Shown one piece after another: positions 17,684-26,325 of a DNA stretch of 64,000 nt (positions within the stretch are counted from its first letter, which is position 1; each line of letters starts with the position of its first letter). The notes under the pieces are model-generated. The model was not told the origin of the DNA and did not search any database. It saw nothing but the letters and a program-made list of their open reading frames with translations. Source of the DNA: Gp6-AA40 sp035263125 (GTDB lineage: Bacteria; Acidobacteriota; Vicinamibacteria; Vicinamibacterales; UBA2999); NCBI GenBank assembly GCA_035263125.1, contig DATFRP010000203.1:21757-85756 (forward strand), given 5' to 3'. A program made the position numbers and the translations under genes.

Positions 17684-18727
17684 TCACCTCTCCTCGCCGG
17701 CGCGAGCCGGCCGCTGCTGGCCAACGGTTTCGCCGTTCTTCTCTCTGAGGCGGGCGCCGGTCAGGAAATGCACGATGTCGAAGTTGTCTTCGTGACAGGC
17801 GTACTCGAACATCTGTTCAGCGGGGTCGACTTTGTTCCAAGGGATCAGTGCCGTCCACGGCTTCGTCCACGTCGACGGATCGGCGACAGTGAACTCGTAG
17901 TTGATCGCGTCCGGCGCGACGCGCGTGAACCGCTCCGTGATCGTGAACGTCGCAGGGTTCGCCCCCTGGAACAGCACACCTTCGTCGGCGCGGAAGTTCG
18001 TCGTCTCCACGACCAGCGTCGATCCCTCCCAGTGCCCGCGGGTGTCACCGAGCCACTGCTTGAGACCCTTGTTGAGATGCGGTCGACCGTCGACCGGAAT
18101 GATGCGCGCGCTGTGGATCATCTCCGGGGCGATCGTCACATAGCCGGGGCTCTGGAAGATCTGGAAGTCGTTGTTGTAGATCGTCGGCAGATAGGGGGGG
18201 ACGTCTGTGCGAACGACGCACCGAACCGGCCACGACATGTCGGTATAGTGGTCTGGCAGTCCCGCCGCGAATCGTGCCGCACCAGCCGCGCGAGCCGCCT
18301 GTACCTTCTGACGCTCCGGTGACGCTTGCACGAGCGGCGGAATCCGTCCATCGGGCGGATCCACGATCAGCGACGTGCGCTTGTCGGCGGTGATCTTCAG
18401 CCGTCGCGCGTCCATCCAGTGCTCGTTGTAGGCGCGGTTGACGTCGGCGGCGTTGCCGCCATCTCTCCGATCGCGTGTGAGGTCGTGGGCCAGCGACTTC
18501 TGAAACTCCTCGGCCTCTTCGTCGTTGAGCACGCCCACACCCACGTTGCCCGGACGCTGCAGCGGCGTGCTGGTCGCATCGTTCCAGACGCCCTGCAGAT
18601 CGGGATCACCCCACGGCGTTTTCGGCGGGTTGTACGTCTTCGGCGCCTGACCGGCCGCGGGCACCACGAGACCAACACCGACAACGACGACGAGCGCGGC
18701 GATCAATGCAAAGATTCGGTTGCGCAT
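17684..18727 (-). CDS. Secreted protein of the 'DPDLQG' type, function unknown
   Basis: The 347-residue protein has a signal peptide (about 5-27, ALIAALVVVVGVGLVVPA). Its mature N-terminus carries TPWGDPDLQGVWNDAT, a signature of a secreted family abundant in Acidobacteriota. A conserved middle block includes GDTRGHWEGSTLVVETTNF and the end contains YACHEDNF. It parallels the neighbouring gene at 18733-19620 in layout, so the two look like diverged paralogues. I place the start at the ATG at 18727; upstream codons in that frame lack any protein-like character and overlap the neighbour. The set probably forms one operon with DUF6152. Confidence 0.75.
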   Translation of the reverse strand: MRNRIFALIAALVVVVGVGLVVPAAGQAPKTYNPPKTPWGDPDLQGVWNDATSTPLQRPGNVGVGVLNDEEAEEFQKSLAHDLTRDRRDGGNAADVNRAYNEHWMDARRLKITADKRTSLIVDPPDGRIPPLVQASPERQKVQAARAAGAARFAAGLPDHYTDMSWPVRCVVRTDVPPYLPTIYNNDFQIFQSPGYVTIAPEMIHSARIIPVDGRPHLNKGLKQWLGDTRGHWEGSTLVVETTNFRADEGVLFQGANPATFTITERFTRVAPDAINYEFTVADPSTWTKPWTALIPWNKVDPAEQMFEYACHEDNFDIVHFLTGARLREKNGETVGQQRPARAGEER

Positions 18728-18732
18728 GGCTC

Positions 18733-19620
18733 TCACCTCGCGGCCTGTTTGATGAATTTTCCAAACAGGAGCTCCTCGGTGAACGGAACGCACTTGAACT
18801 CCAGCAGCTGGACGTTCTTCTCCATCCGGCGATAGAGCGGAAAGCTGATTTTCCACGGACGCGTGAAGACGTTCGGATCTTCGATCGTCGCTTCGTACAC
18901 CATGTGATACGGGCTCACCGGCGTGTAGCGCTCGACCACGTGCAGCGCGTCGCTGTGGTAATCGCCGGCGCGATCGAACCACGTCTCCTCGCGCTGTCCG
19001 GTGACGTCGACGACCAGCGTGTCGCCGTCCCACCGGCCGCGCGACCATCCCATCCACGAATCGGTGGGCGCCTGCTGCTTCCAGTCCATGCGGATGATGC
19101 GGGTCGCGCTCGTGAACTCGTAAGCCATCAGGATGTAGGGACTCGTGCCCTGCACGATCTGAAACGGGAACGGCATGTAGGTCGCGCGCGGTACGCCGGG
19201 CATGTAGCACTTCATCTCGGGATCGCCGAGGTCGTGCCAGGTCTTGTCGCTGCTGACGTCGACCTTCAGCCGATTTTCGAAGCGCGTGTTCTTTTTCGCG
19301 AGCGCATCCGGCTTGTACGGAATCTCGCCGCCCTCGACAATGCCCTGGCCCGCGGGCTGGGCGCCGTACGCGCCGACGAGCTCATTGTGCGGGCCTGCCT
19401 TGGCCTCGTGATCCTGCAGATCCCAGTTGGCCGTGACCATCGCCTGCCAGATGCCGTTGAGATCGGGGTGTCCGTCGGCGATACGAGGCGCGCGATAGCC
19501 GGCCGCAAACTGAGGCGCGCCGTTCGGGCGTGGTTGCCCGAACAGTGGAGGAAGAGCGAGCGAGAGGACGGCGAGCGCGCCGGCCCCAGCAAGAAACGCG
19601 ACCGTCCGCCGACGCTGCAT
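18733..19620 (-). CDS. Secreted paralogue of the 'HPDLNG' type, function unknown
   Basis: The 295-residue protein has a signal peptide (about 7-28, VAFLAGAGALAVLSLAL). The motif DGHPDLNGIWQAM is the counterpart of DPDLQGVW in the next gene. It shares the later blocks SRGRWDGDTLVVDVTG, ERYTPVSPYHMVYEATIEDP and RPWKISFPLYRR. It heads the three-gene operon that ends with DUF6152. The conserved GDTLVVDV-type strand followed by a long extracellular beta-rich region suggests a periplasmic binding or structural role, but no enzyme motif is evident. Confidence 0.75.
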   Translation of the reverse strand: MQRRRTVAFLAGAGALAVLSLALPPLFGQPRPNGAPQFAAGYRAPRIADGHPDLNGIWQAMVTANWDLQDHEAKAGPHNELVGAYGAQPAGQGIVEGGEIPYKPDALAKKNTRFENRLKVDVSSDKTWHDLGDPEMKCYMPGVPRATYMPFPFQIVQGTSPYILMAYEFTSATRIIRMDWKQQAPTDSWMGWSRGRWDGDTLVVDVTGQREETWFDRAGDYHSDALHVVERYTPVSPYHMVYEATIEDPNVFTRPWKISFPLYRRMEKNVQLLEFKCVPFTEELLFGKFIKQAAR

Positions 19621-19706
19621 CGTGCGCCTCCGAGGTTCCGCGTTGCCGAAGGTTGGTGTCGTACCACGCGTCGTCCGCCGTGGTCAAGGAAAAGTCGTGA
19701 CGTAGA

Positions 19707-21341
19707 ATGGCCCCGCCTCCGGAGGGACTGACACTGGCCGAGTCGACACGCCGTTCCTTCGTCCGCACGACCGGGCTGTCCGCGCTCGGCCTTACCGCCA
19801 CGCGCGCGCTCGACGGAATCGTCAGCGCACAATCCTCGACTGACAGAACGGCGCGCGTCATCATCGATCCGCGGCGCGTCGTCGCCTCGCTCGATCGTCG
19901 ACTTCTCGGTTCCTTCCTGGAGCACCTCGGCCGGGCAATCTACGGTGGAATCTTCGAACCGGGATCTGCCCTCGCTGACCAGAATGGATTCCGCCGCGAC
20001 GTGATGAACGAGATCCGGACGATGCAGGTGCCGATCGTCCGCTACCCGGGCGGCAACTTCGTGTCCGGATACGACTGGCTCGATGGCGTGGGACCGAGAG
20101 CGTCACGACCCGCAGTGCTCGATCGCGCGTGGAACTCGATCGAGACCAATCAGTTCGGCACCAACGAGTTCCTGACGTGGTGCCGCACCGTTGGCACCGA
20201 GCCGCTCCTCGGCCTGAACTTCGGCACAGGCACCGCGGAGAAAGCCGCCGCGCTCGTCGAGTACTGCAACGTCGCGTCAGGCACGAAATGGAGTGAGCTT
20301 CGTCGCAAGCACGGGATCGAGGAACCGTGGAATGTGAAGCGCTTCTGTCTCGGCAACGAGATGGACGGAGCCTGGCAGATCGGCCACATGACTGCGCTGG
20401 AGTACGGGCGAAAGGCGGCCGATGCCGCCCGGCAGATGCGGGCGGTGGATGCGAGCCTGCAGCTGGTCGCGTGCGGCTCGAGCGGTCCTGGCATGGCCAC
20501 CTATCTGGACTGGGATCGCGTCGTCCTCGAGGAGTGTTACGACCAAGTCGACGGGATCTCGCTGCATCGCTACTTCGGCCTGAACAGCGACGTCGTCAAA
20601 GACGACGCCAGGTTCCTGGCGTCGAACCTCGAGATGGAACGTCAGATTGAGGACGTCATCGCCGTCTCCGACTACGTGCGGGGCCGACGGAAGTCGTCCA
20701 AGCGTCTCTGGCTCTCATTCGACGAGTGGAACGTGTGGTATCGACAGACAGGCGGCAATGGACGTCGGCAGCCGGCACCGCGTCTGCTCGAAGAGGTCTA
20801 CGATCTTCGCGACGCACTGGTCGTCGGCGGTGCGCTCAACTCGCTGCTGCGCCATGCGGACCGCGTTCGCATCGCCTGTCTCGCGCAGCTCGTCAACGTC
20901 ATCGCACCACTGGTGACCGATTCGACGAAAGTCATCCGACAGACAATCTGCTATCCCTACTCGTGGGCGCTGGCGTACGCGAAGGGGCAGGTGCTCGATG
21001 TCTCGACCGACGTGCAGTCCTACGAGCTGCAGGCGATCGGAAGAATTCCGTTCGTCGATGTTGCCGGGACGGTCGATTCAACCACCGGTGACATTGCGCT
21101 GTTCGTCCTGAATCGCGACCTGGAGAGACCGCGCGAATTGAAGGTGAGCTGGCGCGATGGCGCGTCACGTCGAGTAGCAGACGCGCAAGTCCTCACCGGG
21201 CCCGATTTGAAGGCCGTGAATACGCTGGATGCTCCATCGACGGTGATACCGCGCGTGCTCGAACGTCCGCGCATCGCCACCGACATGACGTTCGAGATTC
21301 CAGCACGCTCGTACAGCGTCATTCGTCTCGTGACGCGCTGA
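19707..21341 (+). CDS. Alpha-L-arabinofuranosidase, GH51 family, Tat-exported
   Basis: This 544-residue enzyme would remove arabinofuranosyl residues from plant arabinoxylan or arabinan. A twin-arginine signal (RRSFVRTTGLSALGL) directs export through Tat. The (beta/alpha)8 barrel holds the acid/base Glu218 in FCLGNEMDG and the nucleophile Glu340 in SFDEWNVWY. The blocks LGSFLEHLGRAIYGGIFEPG and RYPGGNFVSGYDW are typical of GH51. A C-terminal beta-sandwich follows. It overlaps the convergent flavin monooxygenase gene by 23 bp at its 3' end. Start: ATG, with no strong ribosome binding site seen. Confidence 0.92.
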   Translation: MAPPPEGLTLAESTRRSFVRTTGLSALGLTATRALDGIVSAQSSTDRTARVIIDPRRVVASLDRRLLGSFLEHLGRAIYGGIFEPGSALADQNGFRRDVMNEIRTMQVPIVRYPGGNFVSGYDWLDGVGPRASRPAVLDRAWNSIETNQFGTNEFLTWCRTVGTEPLLGLNFGTGTAEKAAALVEYCNVASGTKWSELRRKHGIEEPWNVKRFCLGNEMDGAWQIGHMTALEYGRKAADAARQMRAVDASLQLVACGSSGPGMATYLDWDRVVLEECYDQVDGISLHRYFGLNSDVVKDDARFLASNLEMERQIEDVIAVSDYVRGRRKSSKRLWLSFDEWNVWYRQTGGNGRRQPAPRLLEEVYDLRDALVVGGALNSLLRHADRVRIACLAQLVNVIAPLVTDSTKVIRQTICYPYSWALAYAKGQVLDVSTDVQSYELQAIGRIPFVDVAGTVDSTTGDIALFVLNRDLERPRELKVSWRDGASRRVADAQVLTGPDLKAVNTLDAPSTVIPRVLERPRIATDMTFEIPARSYSVIRLVTR

Positions 21342-22563
21342 GACTCTGCGACTCCCGTGTTCGCACATGCTCGGCGCGCGCACCGATGCCGACCAGACGC
21401 GCGGGAATGCGCCGCAAGGCCGGCCACGCCCGCAACAGATGCACGACCAGCGGCACGGACGTGGTCGGCGTACGCAGCACGCGGCTCAACACGCGATTCT
21501 GGATGAACACCTGCACGTTCTGTGTGATGCGAGTGGGAAATGCGCGCCTCTTCTGCACGGCTTTGAGATCGGCGAACGAGAGCGTTCCACGCCGGAGTGG
21601 ATCGGCAAGAATATTCGCCGCAGCCACGGCGTCCTGAATCGCCAGGTTGATCCCGACACCGCCGACCGGCGACATCGCATGCGCGGCGTCGCCTATGCAC
21701 AGCAGCCCAGGCCGGCACCACTCCCGCAGACGATCGATCTTCACCGTCAGCAGCTTGATCGCCGACCAGTCGTCGAGCTCATCGACGCGGTCGTTCAGAA
21801 ACGGGACGGTCTCTGCGATTGCACGGCGGAAGACGGGCAGGCCCTGCTGGCGGAGCGCGTCGATGCCACCTTTCGCGATGACGAACCCGCATTGCCAGTA
21901 CTCGCCTCGATTCAACATGATGAACACGCGCCCGCCCTTGATGTTCCCGAACGTCCGATCGGGATCCGAGGGACGACGCGAGAGGCGCATCCAGAGGACG
22001 TCGATGGGCGCGCCGATGTCGTCGACCTCGAGGCCCGCCCGTTCGCGCACGATCGATTGGCGCCCGTCGGCACCGATGACGAGGTCGGCGCGCACGTCGA
22101 GCTCACCATCGGGCGTGCGTGTACGAACGCCGGCGATACGGCCCTCCTCTTCGATGAGATCGATCACCTCTGCCCGCATCATGAGCTCGAATCCGGCATA
22201 GCGCCTCGCCTGTTCGCTGAGAAAATCGAGGAAGTCCCATTGCGGCATCAGCGCAATGAAGCGGCAGCGCGTCGGCAGATGACTGAAGTCGGCAAGGGTG
22301 ACGAGGGTGTCGCCCACTTTGCCGGACAGTTCCGCAACCTCCTGATGCGGCCGCTGCAGGAACGAATCGAGCATGCCGAGCTCGTGCAGGTTCTCGAGCG
22401 TGGAGGGATGGACGGTATCGCCGCGGAAGTCGCGGAGAAAGTCGGCGTGCTTCTCGAGCACGATCACGCGGATCCCTGATCGCGCGAGCAGAAGGGCGAG
22501 CATCATCCCGGCAGGGCCTCCGCCGGCGATGCAGCACTGCACGCGGTGTGTCGATCTCTCCAC
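21319..22563 (-). CDS. FAD-dependent aromatic-ring-type monooxygenase
   Basis: The 414-residue flavoprotein belongs to the p-hydroxybenzoate hydroxylase/UbiH-like group. It shows GGGPAGMMLALLLARSG (FAD ADP-binding loop, near residue 14), VIGADGRQS (DG motif) and LLCIGDAAHAMSPVGG followed by GINLAIQDA (GD motif). It would hydroxylate an aromatic or similar substrate using NAD(P)H and O2; the substrate is unknown. The start is a GTG 7 codons before the first beta strand. It lies 25 bp downstream of an aldo/keto reductase gene on the same strand, and the two probably form an operon. Confidence 0.88.
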   Translation of the reverse strand: MERSTHRVQCCIAGGGPAGMMLALLLARSGIRVIVLEKHADFLRDFRGDTVHPSTLENLHELGMLDSFLQRPHQEVAELSGKVGDTLVTLADFSHLPTRCRFIALMPQWDFLDFLSEQARRYAGFELMMRAEVIDLIEEEGRIAGVRTRTPDGELDVRADLVIGADGRQSIVRERAGLEVDDIGAPIDVLWMRLSRRPSDPDRTFGNIKGGRVFIMLNRGEYWQCGFVIAKGGIDALRQQGLPVFRRAIAETVPFLNDRVDELDDWSAIKLLTVKIDRLREWCRPGLLCIGDAAHAMSPVGGVGINLAIQDAVAAANILADPLRRGTLSFADLKAVQKRRAFPTRITQNVQVFIQNRVLSRVLRTPTTSVPLVVHLLRAWPALRRIPARLVGIGARAEHVRTRESQSLSASRDE

Positions 22564-22588
22564 GCGATCGGGCCTGCCGGGAACGTGC

Positions 22589-23587
22589 TTACGCGTAGGC
22601 TTCCGTCGACGGATGCGGTCGATAGCACTCCTCGAGGCGCGCCGTCTCTTCGTCTGACAGCTTCACTGACAACGCGTCGATCGCGTCCTCGAGATGGTGC
22701 GATTTGGTGGCGCCAACGATCGGCGAGGTGACCGCCGCGTTTCGCAGCACCCAGGCCATCGCGATCTGCGCTGGTGAGACACCGCGCTCACGGGCGATGA
22801 CGTTCGCCCGATCGACGATCGGCTTATCGATGTCCTCGGTCTTCGCGTACAGCGTCTTCCCGAACGCATCGGTCTTCGCGCGTTCCGTTGGCGGCTCGTC
22901 CGCCCACGGGCGTGCGAGCTTGCCGCGGGCCAGCGGCGACCACGGTGTCGTCCCGATGCCCTCGGACGCGCACAAGCGGAGCATCTCGCGCTCGTCCTCG
23001 CGATAGAGCAGGTTGTAGTAGTTCTGCATCGAGATGAAGGTGGCCCACCCGCTGGCGCGCTGGATGCCGAGCGCTTTCATGAACTGCCAGGCGTGCATCG
23101 ACGAGGCGCCGAGATAACGGACCTTGCCGGAGCGGACGACATCGTTCAGCGCCGCGAGGGTTTCCTCGAGCGGCGTGTCGTAGTCGTAGCGGTGGATGAT
23201 GTAGAGATCGACATAGTCGGTGCCGAGCCGGCGCAGGCTCTTGTCGATTTCAGACAGGATCGCCTTGCGCGACAGCCCTCGTCCATTGGGTCCCTGCCAG
23301 ACCGGCCCCCACACCTTGGTCGCGAGCACCACTTCATCGCGGCGCGCGAAATCGCGAATCGCGCGGCCCAGCACTTCTTCGCTCGCACCGTTCGAGTACA
23401 CGTTGGCGGTGTCGAAGAAATTGATGCCCGCCTCGAGTGCGCGCTTGAGGTGCGGGCGGCTGTCTTCTTCGCTGAGCGTCCATTGCCACTGGAGCACGCC
23501 GGGCGTTTTCGCCTGACCGTAGCTCATGCAACCCAAACAGATCCGCGAGACCTGCAGACCTGTGCGACCCAACGAGACGTATTCCAT
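22589..23587 (-). CDS. Aldo/keto reductase
   Basis: The 332-residue protein is an NADPH-dependent TIM-barrel oxidoreductase. The catalytic tetrad is visible: Asp59 and Tyr64 (FFDTANVY), Lys91 (LATKVWG) and His132 (YIIHRYDYD). I start it at the ATG at 23587 (MEYVSLGRTGLQVSRICLG), which is where family members begin. The frame stays open upstream to 23755, but that part only reads through the palindromic element at 23664-23733 and is not protein-like. It lies upstream of the flavin monooxygenase gene. Substrate unknown. Confidence 0.9.
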   Translation of the reverse strand: MEYVSLGRTGLQVSRICLGCMSYGQAKTPGVLQWQWTLSEEDSRPHLKRALEAGINFFDTANVYSNGASEEVLGRAIRDFARRDEVVLATKVWGPVWQGPNGRGLSRKAILSEIDKSLRRLGTDYVDLYIIHRYDYDTPLEETLAALNDVVRSGKVRYLGASSMHAWQFMKALGIQRASGWATFISMQNYYNLLYREDEREMLRLCASEGIGTTPWSPLARGKLARPWADEPPTERAKTDAFGKTLYAKTEDIDKPIVDRANVIARERGVSPAQIAMAWVLRNAAVTSPIVGATKSHHLEDAIDALSVKLSDEETARLEECYRPHPSTEAYA

Positions 23588-23663
23588 GCGATCTATCTTC
23601 TGCTGATCGCGCACGCCGTTGGAAGTGACGTATTGAAGGCGCGGCTCCGGCCGCTGATGTTTC

Positions 23664-23733
23664 ACGCAGAGATCCCAGAGGCGCAGAGAGCGCGGAGGCG
23701 ACGGGGATCTCTGCGCCTCCGCGATCTCTGCGT
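23664..23733. repeat. Nested palindromic intergenic element
   Basis: Outer arms ACGCAGAGATC (23664-23674) and GATCTCTGCGT (23723-23733) enclose further matching arms: GGCGCAGAGA (23680) with TCTCTGCGCC (23708), and CGCGGAGGCG (23691) with CGCCTCCGCG (23714). It can form a cruciform or hairpin of about 70 bp. It sits between two minus-strand genes and differs from the short GC-rich palindrome family found elsewhere in the window. Confidence 0.7.
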
Positions 23734-23777
23734 GTATCGCTTTGACTGAGGACACGACGCGAGGCCAGTTGCGCGTG

Positions 23778-24689
23778 TCAGCGGGCCGCCGCCGTCACCC
23801 ACGCGGCCGGCTCGGGCTCGAGCGCGCCGTCGACCTTCACACCCAGGCTGCGCGCCCACCGGTACGCCCACATCGGGCCGAACTTCGTCGTCCACGTGTC
23901 CGCGGTTCGATAGGCCGGGTCCGCCTGCGCGTCGCGCAGCGAGATGAACCGGAACTGACGCTCTTCGAACAGCGCGAGCAGGGTATCGAGGACGTCGGCG
24001 TTCAGACGGTTGACGTGCAGCAGCATGACATGCGCGGTCTCTCGTCCGAAGATCGTGCGGTGCAGCCCGATATAGTAATCGATGATCTTCGCCGTGTGCG
24101 CGATGTATTCGGCTCGCAGGATCGCCCCGCCGGCTCCGCCTGTCGCCAGTGCACGGGTGTACGCGTTGGCGAAGATGTAGTCGGCATTCTCGATGGTGCA
24201 CACCGCCACTTCGTAGCCACGACCTGAGAGCAGTGACGCGACGCCCGCGTGCTTGTCAGTGGTGTCGCCGGTGTGATTGAACGGGAATCGCAGATAGAGC
24301 GGCAGCGTACGCGGTGACGGCAACAGCCCGCGAAACACCGCTTCACCCCGTGTGACGTCCTGTCCAAACGCCTCCACGCTCTGACCGTTCAGATCGCCAT
24401 GTGAGTAGGTGTGATTGCCGAGGTCGTAGCCGTGATCGATCCACATCTGCAAGAGACTGCGTCCGTTCGGCAGCGCCTCGACGCGCTCACCGATCACGAA
24501 GCCGGTCGCAGCCGCGTGATGGCGATCGAGTGCCTGCAGGATGGCGATATTCGTCGAGGCCAGTTCGCCGCGGTCGCGGCTGTCAGCACCAGGCAGATCG
24601 TCAAACGTCAACGCGACCGTTCGTGGTTGGGCGTGGGCAGCCGTGGTCATCACCACCGCGGCGACCGTGAGGAGAACAACGCGTCTCAT
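23778..24689 (-). CDS. Polysaccharide deacetylase (NodB-type) family protein
   Basis: The 303-residue exported protein has a signal peptide (about 1-20, ending AHAQP). The NodB motif 1 TFDD (Asp30, Asp31) and motif 2 NHTYSH (His93, His97) form the metal site. It would remove acetyl groups from a glycan such as peptidoglycan or chitin-like polymers; the precise glycan is unknown. It is 15 bp downstream of the alpha/beta-hydrolase gene on the same strand, suggesting an operon. Confidence 0.87.
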   Translation of the reverse strand: MRRVVLLTVAAVVMTTAAHAQPRTVALTFDDLPGADSRDRGELASTNIAILQALDRHHAAATGFVIGERVEALPNGRSLLQMWIDHGYDLGNHTYSHGDLNGQSVEAFGQDVTRGEAVFRGLLPSPRTLPLYLRFPFNHTGDTTDKHAGVASLLSGRGYEVAVCTIENADYIFANAYTRALATGGAGGAILRAEYIAHTAKIIDYYIGLHRTIFGRETAHVMLLHVNRLNADVLDTLLALFEERQFRFISLRDAQADPAYRTADTWTTKFGPMWAYRWARSLGVKVDGALEPEPAAWVTAAAR

Positions 24690-24704
24690 CGTACGTGTGT
24701 ACCT

Positions 24705-26096
24705 TCAGAAGCTGACCTTCGCCGCGTCGCTCAGGATCATGTCGCGGTACACCGGCAGCGACCAGCCTGCGCGCTCGAGCTCGGCGACGCGCTTTTCGAC
24801 TGCACGCACGTACGCCTGCTTGCTCTTATAGAGCGCCTTCAGCTTCGCGGCATCGAAGGCGACCTGATATCCACTGAGGCCGCACATCTGATTCGCCGCG
24901 TTCTGCCCACCGCGTGCCACGTACGCGCTCGGGTTGGCAATCAACGGGGTGATGGCTGCAGGACGGATCCCATATTTCACCGTCGGCATGTCGACGTACG
25001 GATTGCGGATGCCGCCTCTGGGGTTGCCGTGCTCGTCGAGCGCCATCATCGAACCGTCGTTGTGCTCGTCGCGATCGAGCAGGATGCGATCGGCGCGCGG
25101 CGGCACAACGCCTTTGTCCACCCACCGGAGCAGATGGTCAAGCGCAACCGACATGTAGGCCTGGTGCGGGAACGTACTCAGCATCTGCGCGCACGGGTTG
25201 GGCTGCAGCCTCACGTTGTCGCGGGTGTCGATGTGCGCCATGCCGGCAAACTCGTACAACCGGTACTGCGTACCGGGCTCATCGCCGTCCTGTCGATTGG
25301 TGATGTTCCCCGACACCTCGTGCATCGTCGGTACGTGGATCAGCGGCACGTCGATCTCGCGGATCATCGAGCCGTTCGACGTCGGCAGAAATCCGTCGTA
25401 GATGCGCTCCATCTTCGGCGTGCGGTACACCATGTGGGCGGGCAGGTAGTTGATGAGGACGCCCGCCGTCATCGACGTGCCTGCGAGCACCATCTTCCTG
25501 ACCGGACGACCGCCGAGCGCGGCGCCGCTCTTGATCAGCGATCCCACCTGGGCGAGGATCTCGTTGGTCTGCGCGCCGTTGTTCTTGAGGTCCTTGTATC
25601 GCGCCTCGTTGAGCGCCGTGAACTGCGCCGGGCTGGTCGTGAGGATCTCGACGGCGGCGTGGCCCGACGACATCGTGTAGATCTCGGTGAACTCGAACAT
25701 GTGCGCGGAGCCGCTGCCGTGCATCGCTTCGACGAGCACGAGCCCGCTGAATTTCGACGCCTCCGAGGGCTGCCGCACCACCATTCGCGTCGTGTAGGGT
25801 TCGCCATTGGCGGTTCCGGATACGAAGTACTCGCGGGTCTCATACCCGAAATGCGAAAGCCCCTTGCCGGGCGCCAGCGAGGGCACGGAGTCGAACATCG
25901 GTCCCGGGCCGGTCACTGCCGCCGACATCACGGGCATCGAGACAGCCGTCGGAGACGTGGGGAGGTTCGCGGGTGGCGGTGGCGGACCGCCTGGCCGTCC
26001 TCGTCCCTGAAAACCGGCCTGCCCCGTGGCGATCGTGACACTCAGCGCCGCCAACATGCCCGCGAGCGCAAGGACCGTGGTCGTCTGTTTCATCAT
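24705..26096 (-). CDS. Secreted alpha/beta-hydrolase domain protein
   Basis: The 463-residue protein starts with a signal peptide (MMKQTTTVLALAGMLAAL, cleaved near ATGQA) and a Gly/Pro-rich stretch. The core resembles the large exported alpha/beta-hydrolase family (Abhydrolase_10-like). It has the block SGLVLVEAMHGSGSAHMFEF and a nucleophile elbow AGTSMTAG near residue 205. The start at 26096 is chosen because the signal peptide begins there; upstream codons look non-coding. It heads the operon with the polysaccharide deacetylase. Substrate unknown. Confidence 0.8.
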   Translation of the reverse strand: MMKQTTTVLALAGMLAALSVTIATGQAGFQGRGRPGGPPPPPANLPTSPTAVSMPVMSAAVTGPGPMFDSVPSLAPGKGLSHFGYETREYFVSGTANGEPYTTRMVVRQPSEASKFSGLVLVEAMHGSGSAHMFEFTEIYTMSSGHAAVEILTTSPAQFTALNEARYKDLKNNGAQTNEILAQVGSLIKSGAALGGRPVRKMVLAGTSMTAGVLINYLPAHMVYRTPKMERIYDGFLPTSNGSMIREIDVPLIHVPTMHEVSGNITNRQDGDEPGTQYRLYEFAGMAHIDTRDNVRLQPNPCAQMLSTFPHQAYMSVALDHLLRWVDKGVVPPRADRILLDRDEHNDGSMMALDEHGNPRGGIRNPYVDMPTVKYGIRPAAITPLIANPSAYVARGGQNAANQMCGLSGYQVAFDAAKLKALYKSKQAYVRAVEKRVAELERAGWSLPVYRDMILSDAAKVSF

Positions 26097-26246
26097 GCCT
26101 CTCCCTTGCCTCTCCAACGATCGATGACGCCCGCAATCATACGGGAACAGGACAGCAAATTCCTCGGTGCCTCGAGGTGTCGTCGTCAGCGTTGTTGCCA
26201 CTGACTTACGCGGTCGAGGGCGCCGCGTTTACAGAAGAGCGTCGAG

Positions 26247-26276
26247 TTGACGTCAGGCGGTCTCTGCGGCTACTAA
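26247..26276 (+). promoter_or_regulatory. Possible promoter for the dienelactone-hydrolase gene
   Basis: TTGACG (26247-26252) matches a -35 box. After 18 bp comes TACTAA, a poor -10 match, about 50 bp before the ATG. The spacing is plausible but the -10 is weak, so this is only suggestive. Confidence 0.25.
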
Positions 26277-26325
26277 CATCTGCGACACGGAGTTCACAGC
26301 CGAGGCAACGTGGGAGGACTACGAC

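Noticed and set aside
18728..19210. N-terminal extension of the secreted protein at 17684-18727
   Set aside because: The extension reads antisense-like Arg/His-rich sequence across the neighbouring real gene; a signal peptide starts at 18727.
23588..23755. Extended N-terminus of the aldo/keto reductase
   Set aside because: It merely translates the palindromic element; family members start at the equivalent of 23587.
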